The notes beneath the pieces were generated by a model that saw only the letters and a list, made by a program, of their open reading frames with translations, searched no databases and had not been told where the DNA came from. Of a DNA stretch of 64,000 nt, positions 1 through 11,600 are shown piece by piece. Location: assembly GCF_047219225.1 (NCBI RefSeq), contig NZ_CP178208.1:3100001-3164000 (forward strand). Direction: 5' to 3'. The DNA comes from IMCC45349 sp047219225 (GTDB lineage Bacteria > Bacteroidota > Bacteroidia > Flavobacteriales > Flavobacteriaceae). Made by a program: the position numbers and the translations under genes. The number at the start of each line of letters is the position of its first letter. The stretch's first letter is position 1.

Positions 1-506
1 GAGTATTGTGCTTGAGTTTCTGGAACAACTGTTAGGTAAGGTGTCCAATGTGCATCTTGAATTTCGCCTGTTTCTTCGCTTACTTCTTCATAATCTGCCC
101 ACATCATTAAATTTGTTGAATAGTCTAATGATTTTAGAAAGTGTAATTGCTCCTTGTTGAAGTTATTATCTGTATTAGTTATTCTATCGTCAGAAGGTCT
201 GTCATTAACAACTAGCATAACACTTAGCGATTTATAATTTATGATGCGTTGTGCATGTTCATTGCCTATGTAATCGCTAAAGGATGTTAACTTATGTAAA
301 TCACTTTTCTTAATAGGTGTAAATCTTGGTCCAATTTCATAAATAAAGTCAGTGAATATTCTGCTTTTTATTTTTTCTTCAGCAGTATTATTTTTTTCAG
401 CTACTACTTTATTACATTCATTAATATCTTTGTAATTAATAGTGCTATATGCTGTTAAACTTACTGCAATAATTGCCAAACTAATAATGGTAATTCGCTT
501 TTTCAT
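1..506 (-). CDS. Hypothetical secreted protein, 3' end outside window
   Basis: Reading the minus strand from an ATG at 504-506 gives an open frame of 168 codons that runs off the left edge without a stop. The product starts with a hydrophobic leader (MKKRITIISLAIIAVSLTAY) followed by a polar region with no family I recognise. It is divergent from the membrane-anchored winged-helix regulator on the plus strand, and the shared 137-bp gap suggests co-regulation. A weak promoter candidate (TTG, 23 nt, TAGTTTTA on the minus strand) lies in the gap. The function is unknown; the reading frame is convincing because it is long, starts with a leader and uses codons like its neighbours. Confidence 0.6.
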   Translation of the reverse strand, partial: MKKRITIISLAIIAVSLTAYSTINYKDINECNKVVAEKNNTAEEKIKSRIFTDFIYEIGPRFTPIKKSDLHKLTSFSDYIGNEHAQRIINYKSLSVMLVVNDRPSDDRITNTDNNFNKEQLHFLKSLDYSTNLMMWADYEEVSEETGEIQDAHWTPYLTVVPETQAQY

Positions 507-643
507 AATTGTTGTTTTTTGATTAATATTTATTTACGACACCATAAAACTATGCTAATCAATACTTAAAAATGTCAAAAAAATGTAAAAGAAGTGTCAA
601 GAGTTTCTAATTCTCATGAAATTATATGTTATTTACACTATAT

Positions 644-1504
644 ATGAATAGAAAGAACATTTACCTATTAAGCAGTTTATTTTTTGTTGTATTGGCAAGT
701 TTGGCATTTGCTAGTCCAGATAAAAATGAAACAGAATTTACAGAAACAGTTACATTGGCATTAAGAGATGTAGGTAATGAATTATTACTCGATAATAATG
801 ATTCGACATCTTTAGTGTTACCCATAAATAAAATAGAAGAATCTAAGTTTAAATTAGAATTTGAAAAGGAGTTGTTTATTGTTCCTGATAGTTTAGTGAA
901 TGCTGTAAAATCTAGTTTTGAAAAATCAAATCTTCCAAAATATTATAGAGTAGAGGTCTTAAAATGTGAAACTTCTGAAGTTGCTTATAGTTTTGAAATG
1001 CGCAATAAGCGAGAAAATGGTATTGTACCATGTGGAGGACGCTTATTAAAAGATGGTTGTTATATTATTAATGTTCGTTTTATAAATAGTCCAGTATCAT
1101 CAGTAGGAAAATATTTGTTTATCGCTGCAATGGTAGTGATTGCATTAACTATACTGTATTTTTATTTTAAAAAATCTGATTCCAAAGACAATGTTGAAGA
1201 AGATTCTAATTATGCATCTATAGGTAGTTTTCAGTTTTATCCTGAGCAAAACAAGTTAGTTAAACAAGCTACTGAAATAAGTCTTTCTAAAAAAGAATGT
1301 GAATTATTAGCAATTTTTGTGTCTCGTCCTAATCAAACAATTACTCGAGATGAGCTTACAAAACGTGTTTGGGAGGACAATGGCGTTATTGTAGGTAGAA
1401 GTTTAGATACCTATATTTCTAAGCTAAGAAAAATACTAAAAGATGATGATGCTATTAAAATAACCAATGTACATGGTGTTGGTTACAAATTGGAAGTAGA
1501 ATAA
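644..1504 (+). CDS. Membrane-anchored winged-helix transcriptional regulator
   Basis: A one-component regulator of 286 residues. It begins with a leader or first membrane segment (about 1-24), then a periplasmic stretch of about 130 residues with three cysteines, a second membrane segment (about 157-175) and a C-terminal OmpR/PhoB-type winged helix (about 193-285). The last part shows the family pattern TRDELTKRVWEDNG, then GRSLDTYISKLRKIL and VHGVGYKLE. There is no receiver domain, so the signal is presumably sensed by the periplasmic part and passed through the membrane, as in ToxR-like proteins but with the DNA-binding domain at the C-terminus. An in-frame ATG at 626 would add six residues; I chose 644 because it puts the basic MNRK directly before the leader. 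Its stop lies 1 bp from the convergent M23 gene. Confidence 0.8.
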   Translation: MNRKNIYLLSSLFFVVLASLAFASPDKNETEFTETVTLALRDVGNELLLDNNDSTSLVLPINKIEESKFKLEFEKELFIVPDSLVNAVKSSFEKSNLPKYYRVEVLKCETSEVAYSFEMRNKRENGIVPCGGRLLKDGCYIINVRFINSPVSSVGKYLFIAAMVVIALTILYFYFKKSDSKDNVEEDSNYASIGSFQFYPEQNKLVKQATEISLSKKECELLAIFVSRPNQTITRDELTKRVWEDNGVIVGRSLDTYISKLRKILKDDDAIKITNVHGVGYKLEVE

Positions 1505-1505
1505 G

Positions 1506-2396
1506 TTATTTTTCTATAATTAGCCTTTGTCCAACTCTAATTACCGAATTTCTTCTAATAGAATTTGTTTTACAAAGTGAGGCAACTGATACATCATTAC
1601 GAGCAGAAATACGAGATAATGTATCGCCACGTTTTACAATATAAACAGATTTTTGTTTCACTAAACTAGCCAAAGCTTCTTCTTCGGTTGTGAGCAATTT
1701 TATTCTGCTTTTACGCTTAGAATTATGTATGTAAGGGCGTGTCCATTTTTTAGTAACCCAAAGCTCTTGAGATCTAATTTTATTTTCATTAGAAAAATCG
1801 AATAAATACTCTGGATGAATAGCTCTTCCTTTATAGTTTATTACTAAATGCAAATGACTACCTCTAGCGTTTCCTGTAGCACCACCTTTGCCTATATATT
1901 GTCCTTTTTTAATGCTATCGTTTTCTTTTACGCCATATCTTGATAAATGAGCATAAACAGTTTCTAAGCCATTATAATGCCTCACAATAACTGTTTTTCC
2001 ATGACCAGAATTATATCTAGAAAATCTAACAATACCATCAAACATTGAAAATAGACTGTCGCCAGTAACTAAGTCAATATCGATTCCTTTATGTGCTCTA
2101 CCACGACGCCATCCATAACGCGATGTTATAACTTTATCCTTGTGCATAGGAGAGTGGTAGCTTGAATCCTTAAATTTTAATTGAATTGGAAAATTGACTT
2201 CTGCTTCTTTATAAGGGTTAAAAACTGTGTTGTCCCAGTATTTCTTTTTTATATCATGAAATGTAGCTATACTATCCTCAATTTTAGTAGAATGAATATC
2301 TTTTAATAAAGAATCTAACTCTTGTACATTGTATAATTCTTGTCCAAATGAAACAAGTGAAACTATAAAAAATAAGAAAGTAAATAGTGATTTCAT
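1506..2396 (-). CDS. M23 family peptidoglycan endopeptidase with LysM domain
   Basis: A secreted cell-wall hydrolase of 296 residues. A signal peptide covers about 1-19. The M23 (LytM/lysostaphin) domain occupies about 80-200 with zinc ligands H102 and D106 (HKGID), H150 in YAHL and the HLH pair at 181-183, so it should be catalytically competent. A LysM peptidoglycan-binding module follows at about 251-295 (YIVKRGDTLSRIS ... GQRLIIE). The expected activity is cleavage of peptide cross-links in the periplasm during wall growth. It is convergent with the winged-helix gene and divergent from the M13 peptidase gene. Confidence 0.9.
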   Translation of the reverse strand: MKSLFTFLFFIVSLVSFGQELYNVQELDSLLKDIHSTKIEDSIATFHDIKKKYWDNTVFNPYKEAEVNFPIQLKFKDSSYHSPMHKDKVITSRYGWRRGRAHKGIDIDLVTGDSLFSMFDGIVRFSRYNSGHGKTVIVRHYNGLETVYAHLSRYGVKENDSIKKGQYIGKGGATGNARGSHLHLVINYKGRAIHPEYLFDFSNENKIRSQELWVTKKWTRPYIHNSKRKSRIKLLTTEEEALASLVKQKSVYIVKRGDTLSRISARNDVSVASLCKTNSIRRNSVIRVGQRLIIEK

Positions 2397-2490
2397 GAAT
2401 TACTAAGTCAAATTTTCGGTGGCGAATATAACAAAAAACAAACGTTAATTTTGTTAATCTATTGTTAGAGTATACGTCATTTATGACCAT

Positions 2491-2516
2491 TTGGGCGTCA
2501 AATTATTTTATATTTG
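2491..2516 (+). promoter_or_regulatory. Bacteroidota-type promoter for the M13 peptidase gene
   Basis: TATATTTG at 2509-2516 matches the Bacteroidota -7 element TAnnTTTG exactly and would start transcription about 15 nt before the ATG at 2538. The nearest upstream TTG (2491-2493) is only 15 nt away, shorter than the usual 17-23, so the -33 element is uncertain. Confidence 0.4.
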
Positions 2517-2537
2517 AAGAAATAACACTTAAAACTT

Positions 2538-4565
2538 ATGAAACAAATTCTTTATCTATTCATTTTTTCATTTGTGTTTGTGTCTTGTAAAAAAGATATA
2601 GAAACAAATAAAGATGACACTAAGACTCCTGAACCTGTTGTGTTTGATGGTATTTCAGAATCTATTAAACCAGGAGATGACTTTTTTAATCATGTAAATA
2701 AAACATGGTATGACAATGCGGTTATTGCAGATGACCAAGTAGGTGTTGGTGCATATCGCTTTTTGAATATTCCGCAACAGGAGTTATTGAAAAATATTTT
2801 AGAAGAAGTTTCTAAAGGCACGCATGAAAAAGGTAGTATAGAACAGAAGGTTGGTGATTTTTATGCTTCTGGAATGGATACGCTAAGTATCAATAATCGT
2901 GGTATTGAACCTATAAAACCTATTTTGGAGCGTATTGATGCTATTAATGATGTGCCTAGTATGATGCAATTTGTAGCAACACAATTAAAATTTGGAGATT
3001 ACTCAATTATAAGCCCTTACATTTCTCCTGATCAAGAAAATAGCTCTATAAATATTTTGCACTTTTCGCAGACAGGATTGGGTTTACCTGATCGTGACTA
3101 TTACTTTAAAGATGACATTTCTGTAGTTAATATTCAAGAAGCTTATAAAACATATTTGACTAGTATGTTTGAATTGGTTGGTGAAGACAATGGAAAAGAA
3201 AGGGCAGAAATAGTTTATGCTATAGAAAAAGAGCTTGCACAATCACATAAAACACGTATTGAGCGTCGTAGTATAAAAGATAATTATAATAAGCTTGCTG
3301 TAGCCGATTTAAATGAAAATCAAAAAAATATTGGTTGGTCTGAGATGTTAGAAACTATTGGAGCAAAAGTTGATTCGGTAGATGTTAGACAAACAGCATA
3401 TTATGAAACTTTAGATAAAATGCTAGGTGATATTCCTTTAGAATATTGGAAAATTTATTTAAAGGCAAATTCTATAGCATCACATGATAATATTTTAAGT
3501 AAGCCATTTCAAGATGCTGCCTTTGAATATTCTAAGGTTTTATCAGGACAATCAGTTCAGCAATCTAGATCTAAACAAATGGTACGTCGTGTAGATGGAC
3601 AAATAGGATTTGCTTTAGGGCAGTTATATGTAAAACGCTATTTTAACGAAGATGCTAAAAAAAGAGCTTTAGACTTAGTAAATAACTTTCAAAAAACCTT
3701 AGAAAAGCGCATTGATAACTTAGACTGGATGAGCGATAGTACTAAGGTAAAGGCTAAAGACAAGTTATATGCTATTAATAAAAAGATTGGTTATCCAGAT
3801 GTTTGGAGAACTTATAATGTAACAATAGAAAGAGATAAGTTTTTTGAAAATGTTGTAGCATTACGTAATGATGCATATCAATATGAATTGAATCAATTGA
3901 ACAAAGCACCTAATAGAGATGAGTGGCATACAACTCCTTCAACAGTAACTGCGTATTATAATCCTTCATTAAATGAAATTGTATTTCCAGCAGGTATTTT
4001 ACAAGCACCTTATTTTGATTTATATGCAGATGATGCTGTGAATTATGGAGGTATTGGTATGGTGATTGGTCATGAATTTACACATGCTTTTGATGACCAA
4101 GGCGCACAGTACGATAAGAATGGAAATGTAACTAATTGGTGGACTGATGAAGATTATAAAAAGTTTAAAGCCAAAACACAACAAATTGTTGAGCAATATG
4201 ATGCTTTTACAGTATTAGATGGAGTGCATTTAAAAGGTGCTTTAACAGTTGGTGAAAATACAGCGGATAATGGAGGTATTGCTATTGCTTTTGATGCTTT
4301 TAAAATGACAGAGCAAGGACAAGGAAATACTAAAATTGGAGGATTTACTCCTAATCAACGTTTCTTTTTATCTATAGCTAGAATTTGGCGCGTAAAAACT
4401 AGAGAAGCATTTTTAAGAAACTATGTAGAAACAGATCCACATTCTCCACCAATATGGAGGGTAAATGGACCATTAATGAACTTTACACCTTTTTATGATG
4501 CTTTTAATGTACAACCTGGAGAAGCTAATTATAGAACCGAAGAAGAGCGTATAAAGATTTGGTAA
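2538..4565 (+). CDS. M13 family metallopeptidase (PepO/neprilysin-like lipoprotein)
   Basis: A zinc endopeptidase of the neprilysin/PepO family, 675 residues, the normal full length. The leader ends in a lipobox with C17, so the enzyme is probably anchored in the envelope. The zinc site is HEFTH (H512, E513, H516), and the third ligand E573 and D577 are in ENTADNGG. The substrate-binding motif AYYNPSLNEIVFPAG precedes it, and the protein ends in the family-like ...KIW. It should cut oligopeptides outside the cytoplasm. It has its own promoter and a strong terminator, so it appears monocistronic. Confidence 0.93.
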   Translation: MKQILYLFIFSFVFVSCKKDIETNKDDTKTPEPVVFDGISESIKPGDDFFNHVNKTWYDNAVIADDQVGVGAYRFLNIPQQELLKNILEEVSKGTHEKGSIEQKVGDFYASGMDTLSINNRGIEPIKPILERIDAINDVPSMMQFVATQLKFGDYSIISPYISPDQENSSINILHFSQTGLGLPDRDYYFKDDISVVNIQEAYKTYLTSMFELVGEDNGKERAEIVYAIEKELAQSHKTRIERRSIKDNYNKLAVADLNENQKNIGWSEMLETIGAKVDSVDVRQTAYYETLDKMLGDIPLEYWKIYLKANSIASHDNILSKPFQDAAFEYSKVLSGQSVQQSRSKQMVRRVDGQIGFALGQLYVKRYFNEDAKKRALDLVNNFQKTLEKRIDNLDWMSDSTKVKAKDKLYAINKKIGYPDVWRTYNVTIERDKFFENVVALRNDAYQYELNQLNKAPNRDEWHTTPSTVTAYYNPSLNEIVFPAGILQAPYFDLYADDAVNYGGIGMVIGHEFTHAFDDQGAQYDKNGNVTNWWTDEDYKKFKAKTQQIVEQYDAFTVLDGVHLKGALTVGENTADNGGIAIAFDAFKMTEQGQGNTKIGGFTPNQRFFLSIARIWRVKTREAFLRNYVETDPHSPPIWRVNGPLMNFTPFYDAFNVQPGEANYRTEEERIKIW

Positions 4566-4585
4566 TTAAACAATCAAATTAATTA

Positions 4586-4617
4586 AAAGGCTATTCATAT
4601 TTTGAATGGCCTTTTTT
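4586..4617. terminator. Bidirectional Rho-independent terminator
   Basis: A 12-bp stem (AAAGGCTATTCA at 4586-4597 with TGAATGGCCTTT at 4603-4614, one G-T wobble) with a 5-nt loop, followed by T residues. On the minus strand the same stem runs into TTTTAATT. It separates the convergent M13 peptidase and PorP/SprF genes. Confidence 0.8.
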
Positions 4618-5620
4618 AATATCTATTAGTACCATTATATTTATATTTTCTATAACTAGTTCCTTTTGTACAAGCACAATCACTTAAACCTTGTAATAGA
4701 TCAATACCAATAGTTATACTATGTGTACCAGAGTTAAATCCAGATAGGTCGTTCATTGTTATTTGATAAGAGTAAGCAAAGTATAAATTACCTTTCATGA
4801 CTCCTGCCATTGGACCTATGTTTAAAGGTTTTAATAACTGGTCATTTAAAAAACGATATGAACCTCCAAACCAGTAATAATCTCCACTTCTGTTAAATTT
4901 TCTGTATTTAAAGTTAATGTCTGTTGCAGAACGTTTGTCACTATTGAATAGTTGATAGAAAACTGATGGTTCAAACTCGACGTCATTGTCATTATTACTT
5001 GAAAACACATATCCTGTATATAGTTGGTAATTTTGTAACCTATTTGGTTCAAATCCAGTAAAAGCATCAATTTTTTTATCTAAAATATTGTTGGCGTTGA
5101 AGCTGATATAAAATCTATTAAACCTATACAGTAAGCTTACATCAAAGTTATGGTTTGTCATTGATCTATCATCTACTATACTTGGGTCTACTATTGGGAT
5201 CTCTTCGGTAGGTTGGAAGTTTTCAATATCAATTCTAAAGCTATTTAAGTTGTATGAAAGTCCAAAAGATAAATATTGCTTTGATTTATAATCTAAAATA
5301 ATATGGTGAGCGAATGACAATTTCATTCCTTTTTGTCTTGTATTACCATTGCTATCATTATATAAAGAAACACCAACACCAGATTGGTTAGCGATACGAA
5401 TGTCTCCATACAAGGCTTGATTGTCTGGAGCATTTTTTATGCCTACCCATTGTGTTAATCCATTTGCTCTAATTTTTAAATTGTCTCCAATACCAGCAAA
5501 AGTAGGAGAGATGATAAAATCATTATCAGCTAAATATTGTGTCCATGCTGGCAAATTTAATTCTTGCGCATAACCATAAGAACTGATAAATAATAATATG
5601 TATAAAGTAATTTTTTTCAT
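4616..5620 (-). CDS. PorP/SprF family type IX secretion outer-membrane protein
   Basis: A 334-residue protein with a signal peptide (1-18) and the typical PorP/SprF opening after it (LPAWTQYLADNDFIISPTFA), followed by alternating beta-barrel-like sequence. PorP/SprF proteins are outer-membrane partners needed for export or surface attachment of particular T9SS cargo with type B C-terminal domains. It is the last gene of the operon, 30 bp after the giant adhesin, which is exactly the position of sprF behind sprB in F. johnsoniae. I infer that it serves the adhesin. The gene symbol is left blank because identity with sprF rests on position and family only. Confidence 0.85.
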   Translation of the reverse strand: MKKITLYILLFISSYGYAQELNLPAWTQYLADNDFIISPTFAGIGDNLKIRANGLTQWVGIKNAPDNQALYGDIRIANQSGVGVSLYNDSNGNTRQKGMKLSFAHHIILDYKSKQYLSFGLSYNLNSFRIDIENFQPTEEIPIVDPSIVDDRSMTNHNFDVSLLYRFNRFYISFNANNILDKKIDAFTGFEPNRLQNYQLYTGYVFSSNNDNDVEFEPSVFYQLFNSDKRSATDINFKYRKFNRSGDYYWFGGSYRFLNDQLLKPLNIGPMAGVMKGNLYFAYSYQITMNDLSGFNSGTHSITIGIDLLQGLSDCACTKGTSYRKYKYNGTNRY

Positions 5621-5650
5621 CTTAATTCATGTGTTAGTTCTTAAAGCGCT

Positions 5651-8600
5651 TTATCTATAAAGTGTAAAATGACCTACGTATTCTTTTCTTAAAATCTCAC
5701 TATTTGGTCTTACAACATACCAATAATCACCAGTTGGTAATTCTTGACCATTATAGCGACCATCCCAATATTCACCTACACGATAGGTAGCTACCATACG
5801 TCCATATCTATCGAAAATATCAAAGGTTAAATTTGGATAATCTTCAGTACAACCTGGAGACCATGTATCAGTAACACCATCACCATTTGGACTAAAATAG
5901 TTTGGTATGCATGGACCTTTAATTTCCATTTCTATAATGGCTTCAGCTTGACAACCTGCACTATCTGTAACCACAACAGTGTAAGTACCATCTTCGGTTA
6001 CAGTAAATACATTTGTGCTTCCGTAATTTTCGCCATTAAGTGTAAATTGATAAATTCCTGTTCCTCCAATAGCATTGGCAATGATTTCTCCTAAATCATC
6101 ACCTTCTATAAGAGTTAATGCTATTGGTTCATATTCTTCAATATCAAATAGTGGCGTAGTTTTTATACAACCATTAGTATGTCTTACATCTATATATTGT
6201 TCAATTCCTGGAGCAACATTTGTAAATACATTACTGAATTGATAAGGACCTCCATTTAATGAATAATCTAATTCTGATAAGAATGCTTCATCTTCATCAA
6301 TAATAACAGTAACAGTGTTGTTTAAGGCGTAATTATCACAAGTGTATTCTAGTTCTAAAAATGGATCAAAGCTTACTGATTCTGGAAAAGTAATATTCCA
6401 TTGAGATTCACAACCTTGAGCATCACGAACATAAACTAAGTGGTCGCCACCAACTAAATTTGTAAAATCGAATATTGTTTGATTAGCACTTCCTGTAATA
6501 TATGGACCATCATAACTGTCTAAACTAACACTGTATGGTAATGTTCCTCCAGAAATATCAATACTAAATTCACCATTAGCTTCGCCTTCACAAGTTTCTT
6601 CAAACATTGAATCTGGAACAATACTAAGTATAACTTGCTCTGGATCTATTATGTCAAAATTGAAAGTAAGATAACAACCTAATTCATCTTGTACTATGAC
6701 ATCGTAATTACCTGGAGATAAATTATTAAAAGTGCTCGTTTCAAAAAATTGATTTAACTGTGGAGAGATAGCATATTTAATAATTCCAGTACCACCTATG
6801 GCATTTATTATTAATTGCCCATCATTATTACCACTACAAGTCACATCGTTAACAATAAAATTAGCCTGTAATCCAACCGATGGTTCTGTTATAGTAATAG
6901 GAGCAGAGGTTGTAGTACAATCACCACTCTCAACATAAACCACATAAGTACCAGCAATTAATTCAGTAAACATTCCTGGATTATTTTGAGTAGCAGTTAA
7001 ATCATTGCCTTGAGCATCTTGTAATGTGTAGCTATAGTCTCCTAAACCACCTTGAGCTGTAGCAATGATGCTTCCTGTATTATCTCCTGCACAATTAATT
7101 GTTGGGTTAGTTGATTCCAAGTTTATTGTTAAATTTGGAAGTGATTCAATGGTAATTTCATTTGAAGCATTTGATATACATCCATTTTCATCTCTAACAT
7201 AGTATTGGTAAGTTCCAGGAGTAACAGGGAATGTAATTGAAGTGTTAAACGTTCCTAATACATTTGAAAAATTACTATCATTACTATAACTATAAGTTCC
7301 TGTTCCTCCAGAAGCACTAAGCGTTAATGTTGCATCTATTGCACATGTTTGTGTACTGTTTGCTACTAAATTTGATTGAATTGGAGTAGGCTCGTTAATA
7401 ACAATATTTGCTGATGTAAAGAAACATTCATTACCATCAGAAATTGTAATTGAATAAGTTCCTGCGCCTAAATTATTAAATACATTTGTTGCTTGTGGTC
7501 CAGAAGTGCTTACTGTTGGAGCTATAGTATTTAGAGTATAAATATATTCTGTTCCTTGACCTCCAGTTACATTACTTACAGTAATAGATGCATTTTGATC
7601 TCCAAAACAATCTAAAATACTAGCGCTAGGTGTAAATGTAGCATTTATAGGAGATGGCTCTATTAGTGTAATACTTTCGGAAATAATACAACCTCCAGCA
7701 TCCATTACATTAACTATGTAATTTCCGGCTGATAAGTTTGTGAACGTATTATTTGTTGAATATGCTACTGATGAATCACCAGTTAACTCATATTGATAAT
7801 CTCCCCAGCCACCATTTGCGATAGCTGTAATTGTGCCTTGAGTATTATCACAACTAACATTAGATGTTTCTAAAACAGTTAATGATAAAGCTTCTGTAGG
7901 AGACGAAATAACTACATTGGATGTCGCAGTACAAAACGGTGTTTGTGTTTCGGTAATTACTACTGAATAACTACCAGCCGACATACCAGTAATGGTTAGT
8001 GGATTTATTGTTGTATCAGCATTTACGACTCCTGTAACAGAAGCTCCAGAATTATCAAACACTTCATAATTATATGTGCCTGAATATCCATTAATATTAA
8101 TTTCAAATGTTCCAGAGTTATCGCCAAAACATGTTACTTGTGTTGATGTTGTAGTTACTGTTGGAGGTATAGCAGAAGGTAATGAAACCATTACATCTTC
8201 AGTACAAGAAGTCACAGTATCTGTTATTGTTATAGTATACATTCCAGATGGCACACCTGAAAATACGTTCCCAGATAAACTTACAGATACTGGACTTGGG
8301 TTAATATTGTATGTAAATATTCCAGAGCCTCCAATTGTATTTATGGATATTTCTCCATCATTATCATTACATGTAGGTATAGTAGTTACATCTGGTATAA
8401 TTTCTAAAGGTTCAGGTATATTTACATTAACTAAATTACCACAACCATTAAAATCTTGAATTTCAATAGTATGATTTCCTGAATATAAGTTTGATATGGT
8501 AAAAGGTGCATTCATAGTTTGAAAAGCACCACCATTAATACTGTAGCTATATGGAGGCATTCCCACTGTGTCAAGAGTTACATCAATTTCATATTGTCCT

Positions 8601-11600
8601 TCTGGAACAGTACATATGTTAGTTGTTATAGCAGAAATTATAGGTTCTGGATCCATAGGTAGTACAACTACTGGACTAGATATAACACATTCATAAGCAT
8701 CCATAACATGAACGTAATAGTTTCCAGTATCCATATTGAATACACTAGCTGAATTCCAAGCAGTATCTGTTGTTAATGGAGCTGTTGCAGAAGTAGTAAT
8801 TTGGTATAAATATGGAGCTGTACCATTTTCGGCTACTGCACTAATAATACCAGAATTTGGATTACAATTTGCATTTTGATCTATTGAAACATTTAAATTT
8901 AAAGGAATTGCAGATTCAGTAATATTAAATGGTATTGTAACAACACCACATCCACTATTTGGTCCAGTCGTTTCTGTAACTGTTACAAAATAATTACCAA
9001 ATGGTAGAGGCCCTAAATCTGTAATTGATAATGCTCCATTTGCAGGAACAATACCAGAACCAGATATTCCAGTTGAATTTAAACTTAATGAATCAAATAC
9101 TTCATAATCTACATTTACATTTGATCCATATATACTATTGATTGTAAATGACACGTTTCCATCTGCACTACCTGTACAAGTAATATTATTAGATGTTAAT
9201 GCACTAATACTTAATGTAGAATTTGTTGGAATTGGTGTTGTTGCTGGTTCATAATAACTACAATTAGTTGAAGCATCATAAACAATAAACGTATAAGTAA
9301 CACCAGGAGTTAGTCCAGTAAATGTGGCTGTTTCACTTCCTGGAGCATCTTCAGGAACCCAAGATCCAACAGGATTAGGATATACAGAAATAGGACCTTG
9401 ATAGATACTGAAAAAGAATGGTCCAGCACTACTTAAGGTAGATCCAATACTTACTATAGCTTCACCGCCTAAACTACAATCAACAGTGGCTGCTACAGAA
9501 ATATCTAAATCGGTAGGAGGTGAGGCTACTAAAGCATCTTGAACTAAAACAGAACAACCATTAGCATCTACTACATTGATTTGATATAATCCAAAATCAA
9601 CAACGTCAAAGCTTACTGATGTTGAACCAGTAGCATTTAATTCGGAGTTTGAATAGCCATTAGTTCCAGTTACAAAATAATTATATGGAGCTGTTCCTCC
9701 AGTAACCGAATTGACAATTACCGAGCCTTGTGAAACACCTCCAGCAGAACACGTAATATCAACTGTACTATAATTAACATTAATAGCATCAGGTTCACTT
9801 ATTGTAATAGTATCTGTAGCTGTACATGAATTACCATCAGTTACTGTAATGGTATAAGTACCTGATGTTAATCCAGACGTTTGACTTCCATAGTTAAATC
9901 CTGTTGTGTCATTATTAATATTAATTAAAAATGGAGGCGTACCTGTTGTTGTGTCTATTGTAACATCTATAGCACCATTTGTATCTCCATGACATAAAAT
10001 TGGTTGCGTTTGTGTTACTAAACTTAAATTTGGAAGTGATATTGGATTTATAGTAATAATGTTTGATTCTGCTATACAACCATTACTATCAGTTATTTCA
10101 AATTGATAAGTACCAGCATTAGGTGTTGTATATGTAAAAGATGTACCTACTGCTCCTAATGATGTATATGCACTACCATCTATAGAAACTGCATATGAAA
10201 AAGGAGCTGTTCCTGTAATTGTTCCTGCTAATATGGCATCTGGTGACACTGTACAGTTTAAATCTTGTGTGAGCACAATGTTTACAGTTGGCTCTGGAAT
10301 TGGACTTATCGTATAGCTTTCATTATAAATACAATCATTTTCATCTCTTACTTGAAAGGTATATGTACCTGGTTCTAGACCAGAAAAGCTATTTGATACT
10401 TGATATGCAGTTGCATAAGCTGTAGGAGCAATTATTTGATATTCTAAGTTTCCTGTACCTCCAGTTACACCAGTAATTGTTACGGTTGCTGTGTTTGAAG
10501 GACAAGTTATAGGTGTATTACTAAAAGATAAATCTGTTGGTGGATTTAGTTCATCGATTGTGATGGTATTAGTAATAAGTGTACAGTCATTGGCATCTTG
10601 TATGATTACTGAATAAGTACCAGCTGTTAAATTAGAGAATATATTACTTGCCTGAAAGTTAACACCATCAATACTATACATGTATGGAGCATCACCACCA
10701 GTTACTCCAGTAACCGTTATGGTTCCATTATCTAAACATGTATAAGGTGCCGTTAATTGCGCAGTACCAGAAATAGCATTATTAGTATTTATTGTAATTG
10801 TTTGCGGTGTTGTTTCGCATATAGCAGCACCAATAGAATATTGCACAACTACATCATAATCTCCTTCTGCTAGTCCAGAGAAAAATGAGGAATTATGATA
10901 CGTTGTACCACCATCAATACTATATTCTAAGCTATTGCCATTAGTAGCGGTTACGTTAAATGTTATAGTCCCAGTATTTGCTATATCAGCACATAAAATA
11001 TCTGTTGACGAAACACTAAAATCAGGTCCTGGAGAGGCATCTACTGCTATAGTTGTGCTAGCACTACAGTTGTTAGAATCTATAACAGTAATATCATAAG
11101 TTCCAGGGTCTGTGACCACAATTTCTGGTACTGTTTGAAAATCAGTTGTACTATTTACAAAATAAAAATATGGAGGTGTACCACCATCAGGATATACTGT
11201 GATTTCTCCATTATCACAAGTTAATGGTACTGTTATAGCTGCTGTTACAGTTAATAAAGGAGGCTCGATAATACTAATATCCTCTGTATAGAAACATCCA
11301 TTTTCTGTTTCAACAGTTGCAGTATAAGTTCCAGTATTTAAATTTTCAAAAATGTAATTATTGTCCATTATTGGTCCAACACTATTTACTAATGTACCTC
11401 CATCGTATAGCTCAAAAGTATATTGAGGGTCAACATCATTGGCTGCTAGTTGAATACTTCCTAAGTCACCATGACACAAAGGTTGTAATATTGTAGTTGA
11501 AACAGTAAAATCTCTATCTCTAATTAGCACATCTGGTACAGTGAATATACACGGATTTGTTGATACTCCAATTTGTCTTATATAAACAGTATATGTTCCT

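Noticed and set aside
2284..2490. Minus-strand 68-codon frame overlapping the M23 gene start
   Set aside because: It reads a different frame through the signal-peptide region of the M23 gene; no family and no promoter.
8076..8459. Plus-strand frame antisense to the adhesin
   Set aside because: No leader, no family, and it lies wholly within the SprB-repeat coding region, which is strongly supported on the minus strand.
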